Shown here piece after piece: positions 48,415-56,732 of a stretch of 64,000 nt of DNA. The notes below the pieces were generated by a model. It made no database searches. It was not told the origin of the DNA and saw only the letters and a list, made by a program, of their open reading frames with translations. The stretch comes from Pseudidiomarina mangrovi (GTDB lineage Bacteria > Pseudomonadota > Gammaproteobacteria > Enterobacterales > Alteromonadaceae). The stretch is taken from assembly GCF_003999375.1 (NCBI RefSeq), contig NZ_RJLC01000005.1, forward strand, positions 1 to 64,000. The letters are read 5' to 3'. Numbering within the stretch: position 1 is the stretch's first letter; the number at the start of each line of letters is the position of its first letter. The translations under genes were made by a program, and so were the position numbers.

Positions 48415-49952
48415 TGGCTGCACAGTTTGTATTACGGCCAGGCGAACTAAGCCTTAATGACCTACGTCAATGGTGGCAGCAGCCGCAGCATTTGCAACTG
48501 CATGCCGATGCAACTCCGGCCATTGCTGAATCAGCCGCTACGGTTGCCTCGGTGTTGGCCGCCGGCAAAGTGGTATATGGCATCAATACCGGCTTTGGTT
48601 TGTTGGCCAATACCCGTATTCCGCGCGAAAAGTTAGAAGATTTGCAGCGGCGTATTGTGCTATCGCATGCTGCTGGTACCGGCGCACTGATGCAGGACAC
48701 TGTGGTGCGGCTGATGCTGTTGCTGAAAATTAATAGTTTGAGCCGCGGCTATTCGGGTGTACGCCCGCAAGTGATTGATGCCTTAATAGCGCTATTAAAC
48801 CATGAGGTCTACCCCTGTGTGCCGAGCAAAGGCTCGGTCGGTGCCTCAGGTGACTTAGCGCCACTGGCACACATGGTGTTGCCGTTATTGGGCGAGGGCC
48901 AAGTGCGCTATCGTGGACAGATCATGAATGCTGTCGAGGGCCTTGCGCTGGCCGGCCTAAAACCGCTCGCGCTGGCGCCGAAAGAGGGCTTAGCGCTACT
49001 GAACGGTACTCAAGCATCAACCGCACTGGCGTTGCATGGTCTGTTCCAAATTGAGCGGGTCTTCCACGCCGCACTGGTGGTCGGAGCGACCGCCGTTGAA
49101 GCCGCTCTGGGCTCACGATCTCCATTTGATGCACGGATTCACGCGGTACGTGGTCAACCTGGGCAAATCAAAGTCGCGGAAAGCTTCCGTGCCCTGTTGG
49201 GCGACAGTTCGGAAATTGCCGCCTCGCATGTGGATTGTGAAAAAGTACAAGACCCGTATTCACTGCGCTGCCAACCGCAGGTGATGGGTGCGGTGTTTGA
49301 TCAGCTGCAACATGGCAGTGCTATTTTGTGTCGTGAAGCCAATGGTGTGACCGATAACCCGCTGGTATTTAGCGATAACGGCGACATCATTTCGGGTGGT
49401 AACTTCCATGCTGAGCCAGTGGCCATTGCTGCGGATATTCTTGCCATTGCAGCGAGTGAAATTGGTGCATTGTCTGAGCGCCGCAGTGCTTTGTTAATCG
49501 ACAAGCATTTGACCAATTTGCCGCCATTTTTAGTCAACGACGGTGGCGTGAATTCTGGTTTTATGCTGGCGCAAGTGACCGCCGCGGCCTTGGCTTCTGA
49601 GAATAAAACCTTGGCACACCCTGCCTCTATCGACAGTTTGCCAACCTCGGCGAACCAAGAAGATCACGTGTCGATGGCTACTTTTGCCGCACGCCGACTG
49701 ACTGATATTGCCGAGAATATTCGCGATATTGTTGCGATTGAGTGGTTAGAGGCGGCCCAAGGGTTAGATTTCCGGCGCCCACTAAAAGCCTCAGCGGCGG
49801 TTGAGCAAGCACAAGCGTGGCTGCGGCAGCGGGTCAGCTTTTACGATCAAGACCGCTACTTTGCCCCAGATATTACTGCGGCCGCAGAATTAGTCGGTAG
49901 CGGTCAGCTCAGTCAACTGGTACAGGTTGGTGCCCTGTTGACCAGCGAATAG
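48414..49952 (+). CDS. hutH: Histidine ammonia-lyase
   Basis: A 512-residue lyase deaminating histidine to urocanate. The MIO prosthetic group forms from A144-S145-G146 in [24 protein letters not shown] and [10 protein letters not shown] supply other active-site residues. Full length. Last gene of hutC-hutU-hutH; a perfect 13-bp hairpin follows at 49960. Confidence 0.97.
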   Translation: MAAQFVLRPGELSLNDLRQWWQQPQHLQLHADATPAIAESAATVASVLAAGKVVYGINTGFGLLANTRIPREKLEDLQRRIVLSHAAGTGALMQDTVVRLMLLLKINSLSRGYSGVRPQVIDALIALLNHEVYPCVPSKGSVGASGDLAPLAHMVLPLLGEGQVRYRGQIMNAVEGLALAGLKPLALAPKEGLALLNGTQASTALALHGLFQIERVFHAALVVGATAVEAALGSRSPFDARIHAVRGQPGQIKVAESFRALLGDSSEIAASHVDCEKVQDPYSLRCQPQVMGAVFDQLQHGSAILCREANGVTDNPLVFSDNGDIISGGNFHAEPVAIAADILAIAASEIGALSERRSALLIDKHLTNLPPFLVNDGGVNSGFMLAQVTAAALASENKTLAHPASIDSLPTSANQEDHVSMATFAARRLTDIAENIRDIVAIEWLEAAQGLDFRRPLKASAAVEQAQAWLRQRVSFYDQDRYFAPDITAAAELVGSGQLSQLVQVGALLTSE

Positions 49953-49959
49953 CGTGCTA

Positions 49960-49989
49960 ATGAAGAAGACAGTTAGCTGTCTTCTTCAT
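49960..49989. repeat. 13-bp perfect hairpin between hutH and the DksA-like gene
   Basis: ATGAAGAAGACAG, loop TTAG, CTGTCTTCTTCAT. The stop codon of the converging DksA-like gene lies in the loop and its last codons in one arm. No T-tract follows on either strand, so it may act as a bidirectional barrier or RNA-stabilising end rather than a classical terminator. Confidence 0.6.
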
Positions 49990-50218
49990 CCTTTAAGGTC
50001 TGGCAATCGAGGCACAGGGGTGCTTCAGGCTTTGCCGCTAAGCGCGCTGTGCTGATCTCATCACCACACTCCACACATACACCAAACTCACCATTTCGCA
50101 TACGCTGCAAAGCGGCGGTAGCTTGTTCGGCCCGAGTTTTGTTCGAGGGGTCGGCCACCATGGCTTCGAGCTTACTGCGGATCCGTAACAACTGGGGTAC
50201 GGATAGTGAATCACTCAT
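49973..50218 (-). CDS. DksA/TraR-family C4 zinc-finger protein
   Basis: An 81-residue protein with a zinc finger C48-x2-C51 ... C69-x2-C72 (GVCVECGDEI; PLCLDCQ), closing a short coiled coil (1-45). This resembles TraR and short DksA homologues that enter the RNA polymerase secondary channel. The DksA coiled-coil tip motif (DxxDxA) is not obvious, so a direct effect on polymerase is uncertain. It follows the yihY-dtd-yiiD set in the same direction. Confidence 0.8.
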   Translation of the reverse strand: MSDSLSVPQLLRIRSKLEAMVADPSNKTRAEQATAALQRMRNGEFGVCVECGDEISTARLAAKPEAPLCLDCQTLKDEEDS

Positions 50219-50235
50219 GTTGATGTCCTTCTAGT

Positions 50236-51150
50236 TCAATCACTGTTGCTGACTGACTCAGCTAATACGACAAATTGCCCGGAGAACTCTGCCACTGCTT
50301 TATGCCCATCAAATACTTGTGACTTCAGCGTCATGCGGGCATTGCGGCCGTCCGTAAGCGCAGATAAGTCACCGACCATATTGGCGACATGGGCAACTGC
50401 GCGTGGCTCGCGCGTTAGTGGTTTATGGTAATGAATGGAGCCGTCAGCCAATACCACCGCCCCGCTCAAGTTACGCTCGCGCAATTGTAAATGCAGGAGC
50501 CCCCAGCAAGTCAAGGTCGCCAACGAATAAATACTGCCAGCAAACATGGTGCCGTGCACATTGATGTTGCGCGATAAAATAGCTTGGGTTTCAAACTCGC
50601 GGCCACTGTATTGGCGAATTTGAATACCCATAGTTTCCGAAATTGGAATATCGTGATGCCAGGTTTGCTGCAATTCATGGCACCAGTCGGGTCGATAGAT
50701 AATACGGTTGATGTCGTTAAAGGTTTTACGCAGCTGATGTTCAGCCGATGGGTTTTTCACAGTATCGGCTTGCTCTTTGTGTTCGTAGCCGCATTTCAAG
50801 TAAAAGCCCAGAGTATTATCGCGCGAGTTGATCACCACATGACGCGCTCCTTCGCGGCGTGCTAACTGTTCCAGTTCGTCTAAAATAGCCACACCATGGC
50901 CTTGGCCGCGATATTCCGGTGCCGCCGCCATAAAGCGAATTTGCGCTTCCTCTGGGCTGTTAAAATGCAGTCGCCCAACGGCAATAGCTTCGCCTGCGTT
51001 GTTCACCACCATGCGATGAACACCCACCTGATCGTACTCATCTTGTTCGGAGCCACGTGGCCGTTGAAACGGTTGCCGTAACACTCGCCAACGTAACTGA
51101 TAGTAGCGCTCCAGTTGCTCGGCGGTAGTTGGCTCGATGACCTGATACAT
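50236..51150 (-). CDS. yiiD: GNAT acetyltransferase / hotdog thioesterase fusion (YiiD-type)
   Basis: A 304-residue two-domain protein. The N-terminal GNAT domain (1-145) has the acetyl-CoA loop APEYRGQGHGVAILDELE. The C-terminal YiiD_C hotdog domain (155-300) has NINVHGTMFAGSIYSLATL and DGSIHYHKP, typical of acyl-CoA/ACP thioesterases. The pairing and the position next to dtd and yihY match E. coli yiiD, which has been linked to fatty-acid initiation (recalled). Substrate is not evident. Confidence 0.88.
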   Translation of the reverse strand: MYQVIEPTTAEQLERYYQLRWRVLRQPFQRPRGSEQDEYDQVGVHRMVVNNAGEAIAVGRLHFNSPEEAQIRFMAAAPEYRGQGHGVAILDELEQLARREGARHVVINSRDNTLGFYLKCGYEHKEQADTVKNPSAEHQLRKTFNDINRIIYRPDWCHELQQTWHHDIPISETMGIQIRQYSGREFETQAILSRNINVHGTMFAGSIYSLATLTCWGLLHLQLRERNLSGAVVLADGSIHYHKPLTREPRAVAHVANMVGDLSALTDGRNARMTLKSQVFDGHKAVAEFSGQFVVLAESVSNSD

Positions 51151-51155
51151 ACGCT

Positions 51156-51602
51156 TTATTTGCCCTTGCTATTGAGTAAAAAGGTGACTGGACCATCATT
51201 GGTCAAGTTCACCTGCATATCCGCCCCGAACTGACCGGTAGCAACGTAAATACCCAGTTGTTGCAGTTCAGCTACAAACTGTTGATACAAAGGTTCGGCT
51301 TGCGCGGGTGCCGCAGCGCTGGAAAAACTGGGGCGCCGGCCGCTATTGGTATCTGCCGCTAAGGTAAATTGCGATACCACCAGCACACTGCCAGCAATAT
51401 CGGTGACACTCAAGTTCATTTTGTCGTCGGCATCGCTAAATAATCGATACTGAGCTACCCGTTGAGCTAGTTTTTTCGCCTCACTGGCTTGGTCGTCACG
51501 CTCTATACCAAGCAACACCAACAGCCCTTGTTGGATGCTGCCTACGGTGGTACCCGCAATAGCTACGCGAGCCTCAGTCACTCTCTGCAGCAGCGCTATC
51601 AT
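51156..51602 (-). CDS. dtd: D-aminoacyl-tRNA deacylase
   Basis: A 148-residue enzyme that removes D-amino acids and glycine wrongly charged to tRNA. The conserved SQFTLAADTNSGRRPSF and the NDGPVTFLL (Gly-cisPro) motifs are complete. The start MIALLQRVTEA at 51602 lies inside the yihY end (29-bp overlap), as in related genomes; a six-residue upstream extension is unlikely. Confidence 0.95.
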   Translation of the reverse strand: MIALLQRVTEARVAIAGTTVGSIQQGLLVLLGIERDDQASEAKKLAQRVAQYRLFSDADDKMNLSVTDIAGSVLVVSQFTLAADTNSGRRPSFSSAAAPAQAEPLYQQFVAELQQLGIYVATGQFGADMQVNLTNDGPVTFLLNSKGK

Positions 51603-52446
51603 GCTCCAAAAACTCCTCAATACTTGCAGTTAACTCAGCGCCTACTAAGACGATGTTCCAGCTCACAAAGATCCACAGCAACATAATTGGAATAGCCGCT
51701 AACGCGCCATAAATGGCTTCATAGGAAGGGAACGCGGTGATATAGGCGGCAAAACCGCGTTTGGCCAGCTCAAACAGAATAGCAGCAACCAATGCGCCCC
51801 AAATAGCATGGCGCACTTTCACCACGCGGTTGGGCATCATCACATATAAAATCACAAAGGCAATCAGCGAGGTAAGCACTGGAACCACGCTTAACAGCAT
51901 GGTGCGAAAGCCAGACACATAATCATCGGCAAATGCGGTCAGTGAGATGACGTACGAGGTCACTGCCATACCAGAGCCCATCAATAATGGCCCCAGCGTG
52001 AGAATCATCCAATACACAGCGAGGGCAACCGATAAGCGGCGGCGTTGCTTGTTACGCCAAATACGGTTCATGGTGGCATCAATGGTGGAAATCAAATTAA
52101 CCGCCACCACAATCACAAACACCACGCCCACACCGGTCATTTTCGACACGTTGCCAATAAAGGTGTTGAGATACTCGGACAAGACCTCGCCTGAGGTCGG
52201 CATTAAGTTAGCAAATAAGAATGTCTCAAGTTGCAACCGCAGGTCGGTGAACATGGGAAACGCAGAAAAAATCGAAAACACCACTACCAGCATGGGCACT
52301 AAGGCTAGCATGCTCACAAAGGTTAGATGGCCGGCGATAATGGTAATACGGTCTTCCAAACAGCGCTGTCCGAAATAGCGCAAAAAGCGTCCAGCGCTAA
52401 CTAGTTTATCTTTTGCGCTCATGAGCCAAGGAGGTTGTTCTGCCAT
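51574..52446 (-). CDS. yihY: YihY/BrkB-family inner-membrane protein
   Basis: About 290 residues with six predicted membrane helices; older annotations call it ribonuclease BN, which is not supported for this family. Family segments AGHLTFVSMLALVPMLVVVF, AVYWMILTLGPLL and GAELTASIEEF are clear. The start is uncertain: ATGs at 52482, 52446 and 52422 are in frame; 52446 gives MAEQPPWLMSAKD. Function unknown. Confidence 0.88.
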   Translation of the reverse strand: MAEQPPWLMSAKDKLVSAGRFLRYFGQRCLEDRITIIAGHLTFVSMLALVPMLVVVFSIFSAFPMFTDLRLQLETFLFANLMPTSGEVLSEYLNTFIGNVSKMTGVGVVFVIVVAVNLISTIDATMNRIWRNKQRRRLSVALAVYWMILTLGPLLMGSGMAVTSYVISLTAFADDYVSGFRTMLLSVVPVLTSLIAFVILYVMMPNRVVKVRHAIWGALVAAILFELAKRGFAAYITAFPSYEAIYGALAAIPIMLLWIFVSWNIVLVGAELTASIEEFLEHDSAAAESD

Positions 52447-52514
52447 GCAAGTAATCCCATTGATGCGTTGCTGCGTAATCACAAGCTACAAAGTATAGCG
52501 AGTTGGAGCAAGAG

Positions 52515-53213
52515 ATGATTGTCATTTTTGGTGCCGGTGGCGGTTTAGGCCAGGCGTTAGTCAACCAGTATGTTGAACGCGGTGAGCAGGTGCTGGCTAT
52601 TAGCCGTCAGGTTGCCCCTGCCAATAGTGGCGGTCAATGGCTGCAGGTACTCGGCTACGAGGCTGAGTATTTACAGCCACTCGCTGAGCAGCTGGCGCAG
52701 CAGCACATCACCGGTGTAATTAGCACTCTTGGGGTGCTTTACGATGACCATTTTATGCCTGAAAAGCGTCTTGATGAACTGGATACCGAGCATTTGCTGC
52801 GTAGCTACTATGTGAATGCGGTATTACCGGTCGCATTATTGCAATGGTTAAAGCCTTATTTGCCGACCAAACAATCGTGTTTTTGGGTGCAGTTGAGTGC
52901 CAAAGTAGGCAGTATTACTGATAATCAGTTAGGCGGGTGGTATAGCTACCGAGCCAGCAAAGCGGCACTGAATATGCTGTTGAAGACTGCCGCCATAGAA
53001 TTAGCGCGCAGTCATAAGCAACTCACTATCGCCGCGATTCATCCAGGAACTACCGATACGCAGCTATCCAAGCCATTTCAAGGGCGCTTGAGTGCCGATA
53101 AATTATATTCACCCAGGTTGTCGGCGCAGCGCATTGCCGCAGTGATCGATAGCCTTGAGCCCAGCGAAAGCGGCGGTTTATGGCATTGGGATGGCACCCG
53201 CTTGCCTTACTAG
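52515..53213 (+). CDS. Short-chain dehydrogenase/reductase (CsgA/C-factor-like)
   Basis: A 232-residue SDR. The N-terminal dinucleotide motif is VIFGAGGGLGQALV, the catalytic Ser in VQLSAKVGS and the Y-x3-K pair in YSYRASKAALNMLL. AIHPGTTDTQLSKPFQ is typical of the CsgA/C-factor branch. ATG 52515 is preceded by GGAG at 6 bp. Substrate unknown. It converges with the tetR-family gene with a 4-bp overlap. Confidence 0.88.
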   Translation: MIVIFGAGGGLGQALVNQYVERGEQVLAISRQVAPANSGGQWLQVLGYEAEYLQPLAEQLAQQHITGVISTLGVLYDDHFMPEKRLDELDTEHLLRSYYVNAVLPVALLQWLKPYLPTKQSCFWVQLSAKVGSITDNQLGGWYSYRASKAALNMLLKTAAIELARSHKQLTIAAIHPGTTDTQLSKPFQGRLSADKLYSPRLSAQRIAAVIDSLEPSESGGLWHWDGTRLPY

Positions 53214-53836
53214 GCAGATGTGCGCTGCTGTAAACCAGCAATAAAGGTATCGAGGGCGTGCTCGGCCGCCTCAATGATGTTGAAGTACTCTGGGTCGAGC
53301 AGCCAGTTATAAATAATGCCATCAATCATCGCCACCATGCTCACAACAATTTGTGCTGGGTTCGCTGAGGCTGGTAACTGACCGCGTTCAATGGCCTGTT
53401 GTAACACCAGTGTACATTCATCAATACAGGTGTTGCGAGCGCGCAAATGGCGGAAGTGAATCGGTAAGGTGTCATCCACATATTCGCATTTGTGGAACAA
53501 AATGGTCAGTACCGATTGGGTGTGCGGATCACGGTCTAACAGCTGCACAATATTGAGCAACCGCGCTCGTAATAACGCTAGTGGGTTGTCTACTAAGCGC
53601 TGACTGGTTTGCTCAATCATTTGATCAAAAGGAAGACGCACGCGTTCCATCATTGAATCAATCAAATCTAATTTGTTTTCAAAATGATGATAGATAGCGC
53701 CTCGCGTTACCCCTGCGGCTTCGGCAACTTGCATCATGGAGGTATTGGCAACGCCCTGCGCACTGAACAGGCGTTCAGCGGCATCCAGCAATTCTGCTTT
53801 AGTAGCTAATGCATCGGCTTTGGTACGACGAACCAC
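53210..53836 (-). CDS. TetR-family repressor (AcrR/TtgR-like)
   Basis: A 208-residue repressor. The helix-turn-helix is at 8-55 (RGAIYHHFENKLDLIDSMM), and the C-terminal part resembles the multidrug-binding AcrR/TtgR domain. A palindromic AT-rich operator candidate lies 45 bp upstream at 53881-53908. No efflux-pump genes are adjacent, which is unusual for this group; the divergent gene is a small exported protein instead. Confidence 0.88.
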   Translation of the reverse strand: MVRRTKADALATKAELLDAAERLFSAQGVANTSMMQVAEAAGVTRGAIYHHFENKLDLIDSMMERVRLPFDQMIEQTSQRLVDNPLALLRARLLNIVQLLDRDPHTQSVLTILFHKCEYVDDTLPIHFRHLRARNTCIDECTLVLQQAIERGQLPASANPAQIVVSMVAMIDGIIYNWLLDPEYFNIIEAAEHALDTFIAGLQQRTSA

Positions 53837-53880
53837 AACGAATAACCCTTTTTAATGATTGTGGATGATTATACAGCAGT

Positions 53881-53908
53881 TTATATAATCATGCATGCAT
53901 GTATGTAA
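53881..53908. promoter_or_regulatory. AcrR-like operator candidate
   Basis: A 28-bp AT-rich imperfect palindrome centred on GCATGC, with TATATAATCAT on one side and ATGTATGTAA on the other. The ATGTATGTA half-site matches the E. coli acr operator (recalled). It sits between the TetR gene and the exported-protein gene at 53992. Confidence 0.55.
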
Positions 53909-53991
53909 AGTGCTAACCCATAGAATAGACAACTTTGCGTTTAGCGGAGATTTCTCCGATACTGAGCGAACACCATGAGGAGGATCTATTC

Positions 53992-54537
53992 ATGCGCATT
54001 ATGACCTGGTTACTGATGAGTTTGTGCGTGCTGCTGGTGCCCACAGCGAACGCGGGGGAAGAGCCTGATTTGCATCCGCAATTAGAATTTTTTCGACCCT
54101 ATCTCGATACCTACTGGATCGGTGACTTAAGCGAGCCCGGTAGTGACCAAGCTAAAATTGATCGTGCGCATTGGCAGCGCGCGCTCAATGGCAATGCGAT
54201 TAAAACCATCCATTCTCTGAACGATGGTGAATACGGTGGCGAATCGATTATTTTTTGGGATGAGCAAAAACAGACTTTAGCCTATTACTATTTCACCACC
54301 GCTGGCTTTTATACCCATGGCACCATGACCTTTCATGCCGACACCAACGTACTAGAAGCGTACGAGCAGGTTGAAAATAACGCCAACGGCATCACTGCGG
54401 TGAAATCGACCTCACAGTTTGATATCAACGCTGCTACCCTGACCTCGAGTTCACAGTATTTGAAAAACGATGAGTGGGTTAGCGGTCATAGTGCGGTTTA
54501 TCGCTTATCGGGTCCACTCGATATCATCTTCCATTAA
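53992..54537 (+). CDS. Exported protein of unknown function
   Basis: A 181-residue product that I do not recognise with certainty. A Sec signal peptide (about 1-21, WLLMSLCVLLVPTANA) precedes a beta-rich domain with WIGDLSEPGSD, DGEYGGESIIFWDEQKQTLA and FYTHGTMTFHAD, which loosely recalls lipocalin-like DUF1579 proteins. The ATG at 53992 follows GAGGAGG by 8 bp; a 19-residue longer form starts at 53935 but lacks such a site. It faces the TetR gene across its operator, so it may be under that repressor. Confidence 0.75.
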   Translation: MRIMTWLLMSLCVLLVPTANAGEEPDLHPQLEFFRPYLDTYWIGDLSEPGSDQAKIDRAHWQRALNGNAIKTIHSLNDGEYGGESIIFWDEQKQTLAYYYFTTAGFYTHGTMTFHADTNVLEAYEQVENNANGITAVKSTSQFDINAATLTSSSQYLKNDEWVSGHSAVYRLSGPLDIIFH

Positions 54538-54556
54538 GCGGCAGTCAAGGGGATTC

Positions 54557-54829
54557 ATGAAAAACGAACTGGATACGCACCTGATTCTCGATGTCTATGA
54601 AATTGTCCATACCCATGGTGAGCATAATGGTGACGAGTATGAGCTAGAGGGCATTAAAGTGTCGACCGACCACGATGGCTATACCGTCTATTTATCGGGT
54701 CATGGCGTGGACATGCGTTTGGAATTCCACAACAAGTATCACCTCGATTACCAAACCGAGCGCGAGTTAGAGCTATTTGTGCGCAAACTCGAGCATTTGC
54801 GCAAAACCTATCATGGCAATAAAGGTTGA
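54557..54829 (+). CDS. Small conserved protein, resembles DUF3081
   Basis: A 90-residue acidic, His-rich protein (MKNELDTHLILDVYEIVHTH...). The sequence VSTDHDGYTVYLSGHGVDM and the closing HNKYHLDYQTERELELF recall the DUF3081 family of marine gammaproteobacteria (memory, unverified). AAGGGG precedes the ATG. It ends 2 bp before the next gene, suggesting co-transcription. No function can be assigned. Confidence 0.75.
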   Translation: MKNELDTHLILDVYEIVHTHGEHNGDEYELEGIKVSTDHDGYTVYLSGHGVDMRLEFHNKYHLDYQTERELELFVRKLEHLRKTYHGNKG

Positions 54830-54831
54830 GC

Positions 54832-55491
54832 ATGCAGTCGACTAAAAAAGGCTATAGTTTTGGTGAAGAGGTTGCGCACGCACTGACCCATGGCGTGGGG
54901 GCTGTAGCAAGTATCATTGGCTTGGTGGTGATGTTGGTATGGGCGGTACGTTATGGCGACAACTGGCATGTGGTTAGCGCGGCCGTTTATGGTAGCAGTC
55001 TGATTCTGCTATATACAGCATCTACGCTGTATCACGCCTTGCCGTGGCCGCGGGTAAAGCATTTCTTTCAGCAGGCCGATCATGCCGCTATTTATGTACT
55101 CATTGCCGGCACCTATACGCCATTTTTGCTGGTGAATTTGCGTGGGCCTTGGGGTTGGTCGCTGTTAGCACTGGTTTGGTCCATTGCGATTTTAGGCGTA
55201 GTGATTGAGCTGGTGTTGAAAGAGCGCAAAAAATGGCTGTCACTGACACTTTATCTGGGCTTGGGCTGGATGGCGCTCATCGCAATCAATCCAATGCTGG
55301 ATAACGTTGCTGCCAATGGTTTATGGCTACTGCTGGCTGGCGGATTAGCGTATAGCTTAGGGGTGATCTTCTATGTCTGGAAGTCGCTGAAGTACCATCA
55401 CGCGGTGTGGCATGTGTTTGTGTTGGCTGGTAGCGTACTGCACTTTTTGTCAGTGTTCTACTACGTGCTGCCGCAGGCGTTACCGAATTAG
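54832..55491 (+). CDS. trhA: Hemolysin III / TrhA-family membrane protein
   Basis: A 219-residue seven-helix protein of the PAQR/hemolysin III superfamily. The conserved zinc-ligand histidines appear in EEVAHALTHGVGA, the motif YHALPW and the C-terminal HHAVWHVFVLAGSVLHF; ADHAAIYVLIAGTYTPF is a hallmark. In E. coli, TrhA has been tied to membrane energetics; the hemolysin name is historical. The start is ATG 54832 after AAAGG. Confidence 0.9.
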   Translation: MQSTKKGYSFGEEVAHALTHGVGAVASIIGLVVMLVWAVRYGDNWHVVSAAVYGSSLILLYTASTLYHALPWPRVKHFFQQADHAAIYVLIAGTYTPFLLVNLRGPWGWSLLALVWSIAILGVVIELVLKERKKWLSLTLYLGLGWMALIAINPMLDNVAANGLWLLLAGGLAYSLGVIFYVWKSLKYHHAVWHVFVLAGSVLHFLSVFYYVLPQALPN

Positions 55492-56730
55492 ACTCGAGCT
55501 GTGTTCGGCAAGCCAAGTGCTGAGCTCTGAACTTGGGAAGGGCCGCTCAAAATAATAACCCTGAGCGAGTTGTACGCCGAGTTTTTTCACCGTCATATAT
55601 TCAGCCGCAGTTTCTATTCCCTCTGCCACGGTGCTTAATTCAAGCGCCGCAGATAACTCAACGATGTGGCGCACGACAATTTGATGCACGCTGTTGGTAT
55701 TGATGTCTTGAATAAAATTGCGATCAATTTTGACCTCATTCAACGGCAGCTTCATCAAATTATTCAGTGACGCAAAGCCGGTACCAAAGTCATCCAGTGA
55801 CAGGGAAATTCCACAGGCCTGATAAGCGCGCAGATAATCTTGTATCAGTTGTAGATTATCAAATGAGTCACTTTCTAATATTTCTAAGCAAAGTTGCCGA
55901 ATCAGTTGCGGATATTGCGTTGCATATTGCTCAATCTGGCGGCGGAATAACGCATCAGTGATTTGCCGAGGGCTGATATTCAGACTCAGGCTAACGTTGC
56001 AATCAAGAGTGCGTAGCAACTTCAAGAGTTCAATACCTTGGTCTAATACAAAATGCCCCACTAGGATCTCGGTGTCGGTATGTGCAATGACAGGCAGAAA
56101 GTTCAGTGGTGAGATAATACCGCGCTCTGGGTGATACCAACGAATTAAAGCCTCAAACCCAGCTAAGCGACCGTCCGCCAGATTTACCTTAGGTTGCAGG
56201 AACAATTGAAACTGATTGTCGCTCAGTGCCGCAGTTATTTCGCGCAACAGTGCTGACTTGTTGTGTTGAATCAACAGCCCTTCATCGTCGAATATCTCAT
56301 AGCGACCACCACCATTGTTCTTGACCGTAATACAGGCATGCAAGGCGTTTCGAATGGCTCGATCCGGTGATTTTTGTTGTGAAGTAACTAACGCGATACC
56401 AATCGATGCGGTCAACGAGCAAATATGCTCGCCGAGCCGAAAGGGGATCTCGATTTGCTCTTTGAGCTGACGAAATATCGGTTTTTTGTCGGATACATCA
56501 AGGCAAAGATAAAATTGGTCGCCCGCACTGCGCGCCATAAAGTCGCTCGGGCCCAGAAAGCGTCCGAGGCGCGCCTCAAGCTCGTGCAAAACTTGGTCGC
56601 CCATTGCCATACCGAAATCGCTATTGAGGGCTGAAAAATTATCGATATCAATGCAACACACAGCAAGTGCTGGCGTTCTTTTGGGGGCCACCAGCACATC
56701 GGCAAGCATGGTGTAGAATTGACCAAACAT
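55480..56730 (-). CDS. EAL-domain phosphodiesterase with a degenerate GGDEF domain
   Basis: A 416-residue protein. The N-terminal GGDEF-like domain (1-160) has SAGDQF instead of GGDEF, so it should lack diguanylate cyclase activity. The EAL domain (about 165-410) keeps the catalytic set: EALIRW, Asn in SLNISPR, Glu in LEILES, DDFGTGFASL, VKIDRNF and EGIE. It should therefore hydrolyse c-di-GMP. It starts just past the LuxO-like gene's stop (ATG 56730), so translation is probably coupled; output of the activator may include c-di-GMP lowering. The 3' end overlaps trhA by 12 bp tail to tail. Confidence 0.9.
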   Translation of the reverse strand: MFGQFYTMLADVLVAPKRTPALAVCCIDIDNFSALNSDFGMAMGDQVLHELEARLGRFLGPSDFMARSAGDQFYLCLDVSDKKPIFRQLKEQIEIPFRLGEHICSLTASIGIALVTSQQKSPDRAIRNALHACITVKNNGGGRYEIFDDEGLLIQHNKSALLREITAALSDNQFQLFLQPKVNLADGRLAGFEALIRWYHPERGIISPLNFLPVIAHTDTEILVGHFVLDQGIELLKLLRTLDCNVSLSLNISPRQITDALFRRQIEQYATQYPQLIRQLCLEILESDSFDNLQLIQDYLRAYQACGISLSLDDFGTGFASLNNLMKLPLNEVKIDRNFIQDINTNSVHQIVVRHIVELSAALELSTVAEGIETAAEYMTVKKLGVQLAQGYYFERPFPSSELSTWLAEHSSSLIR

Positions 56731-56732
56731 GG

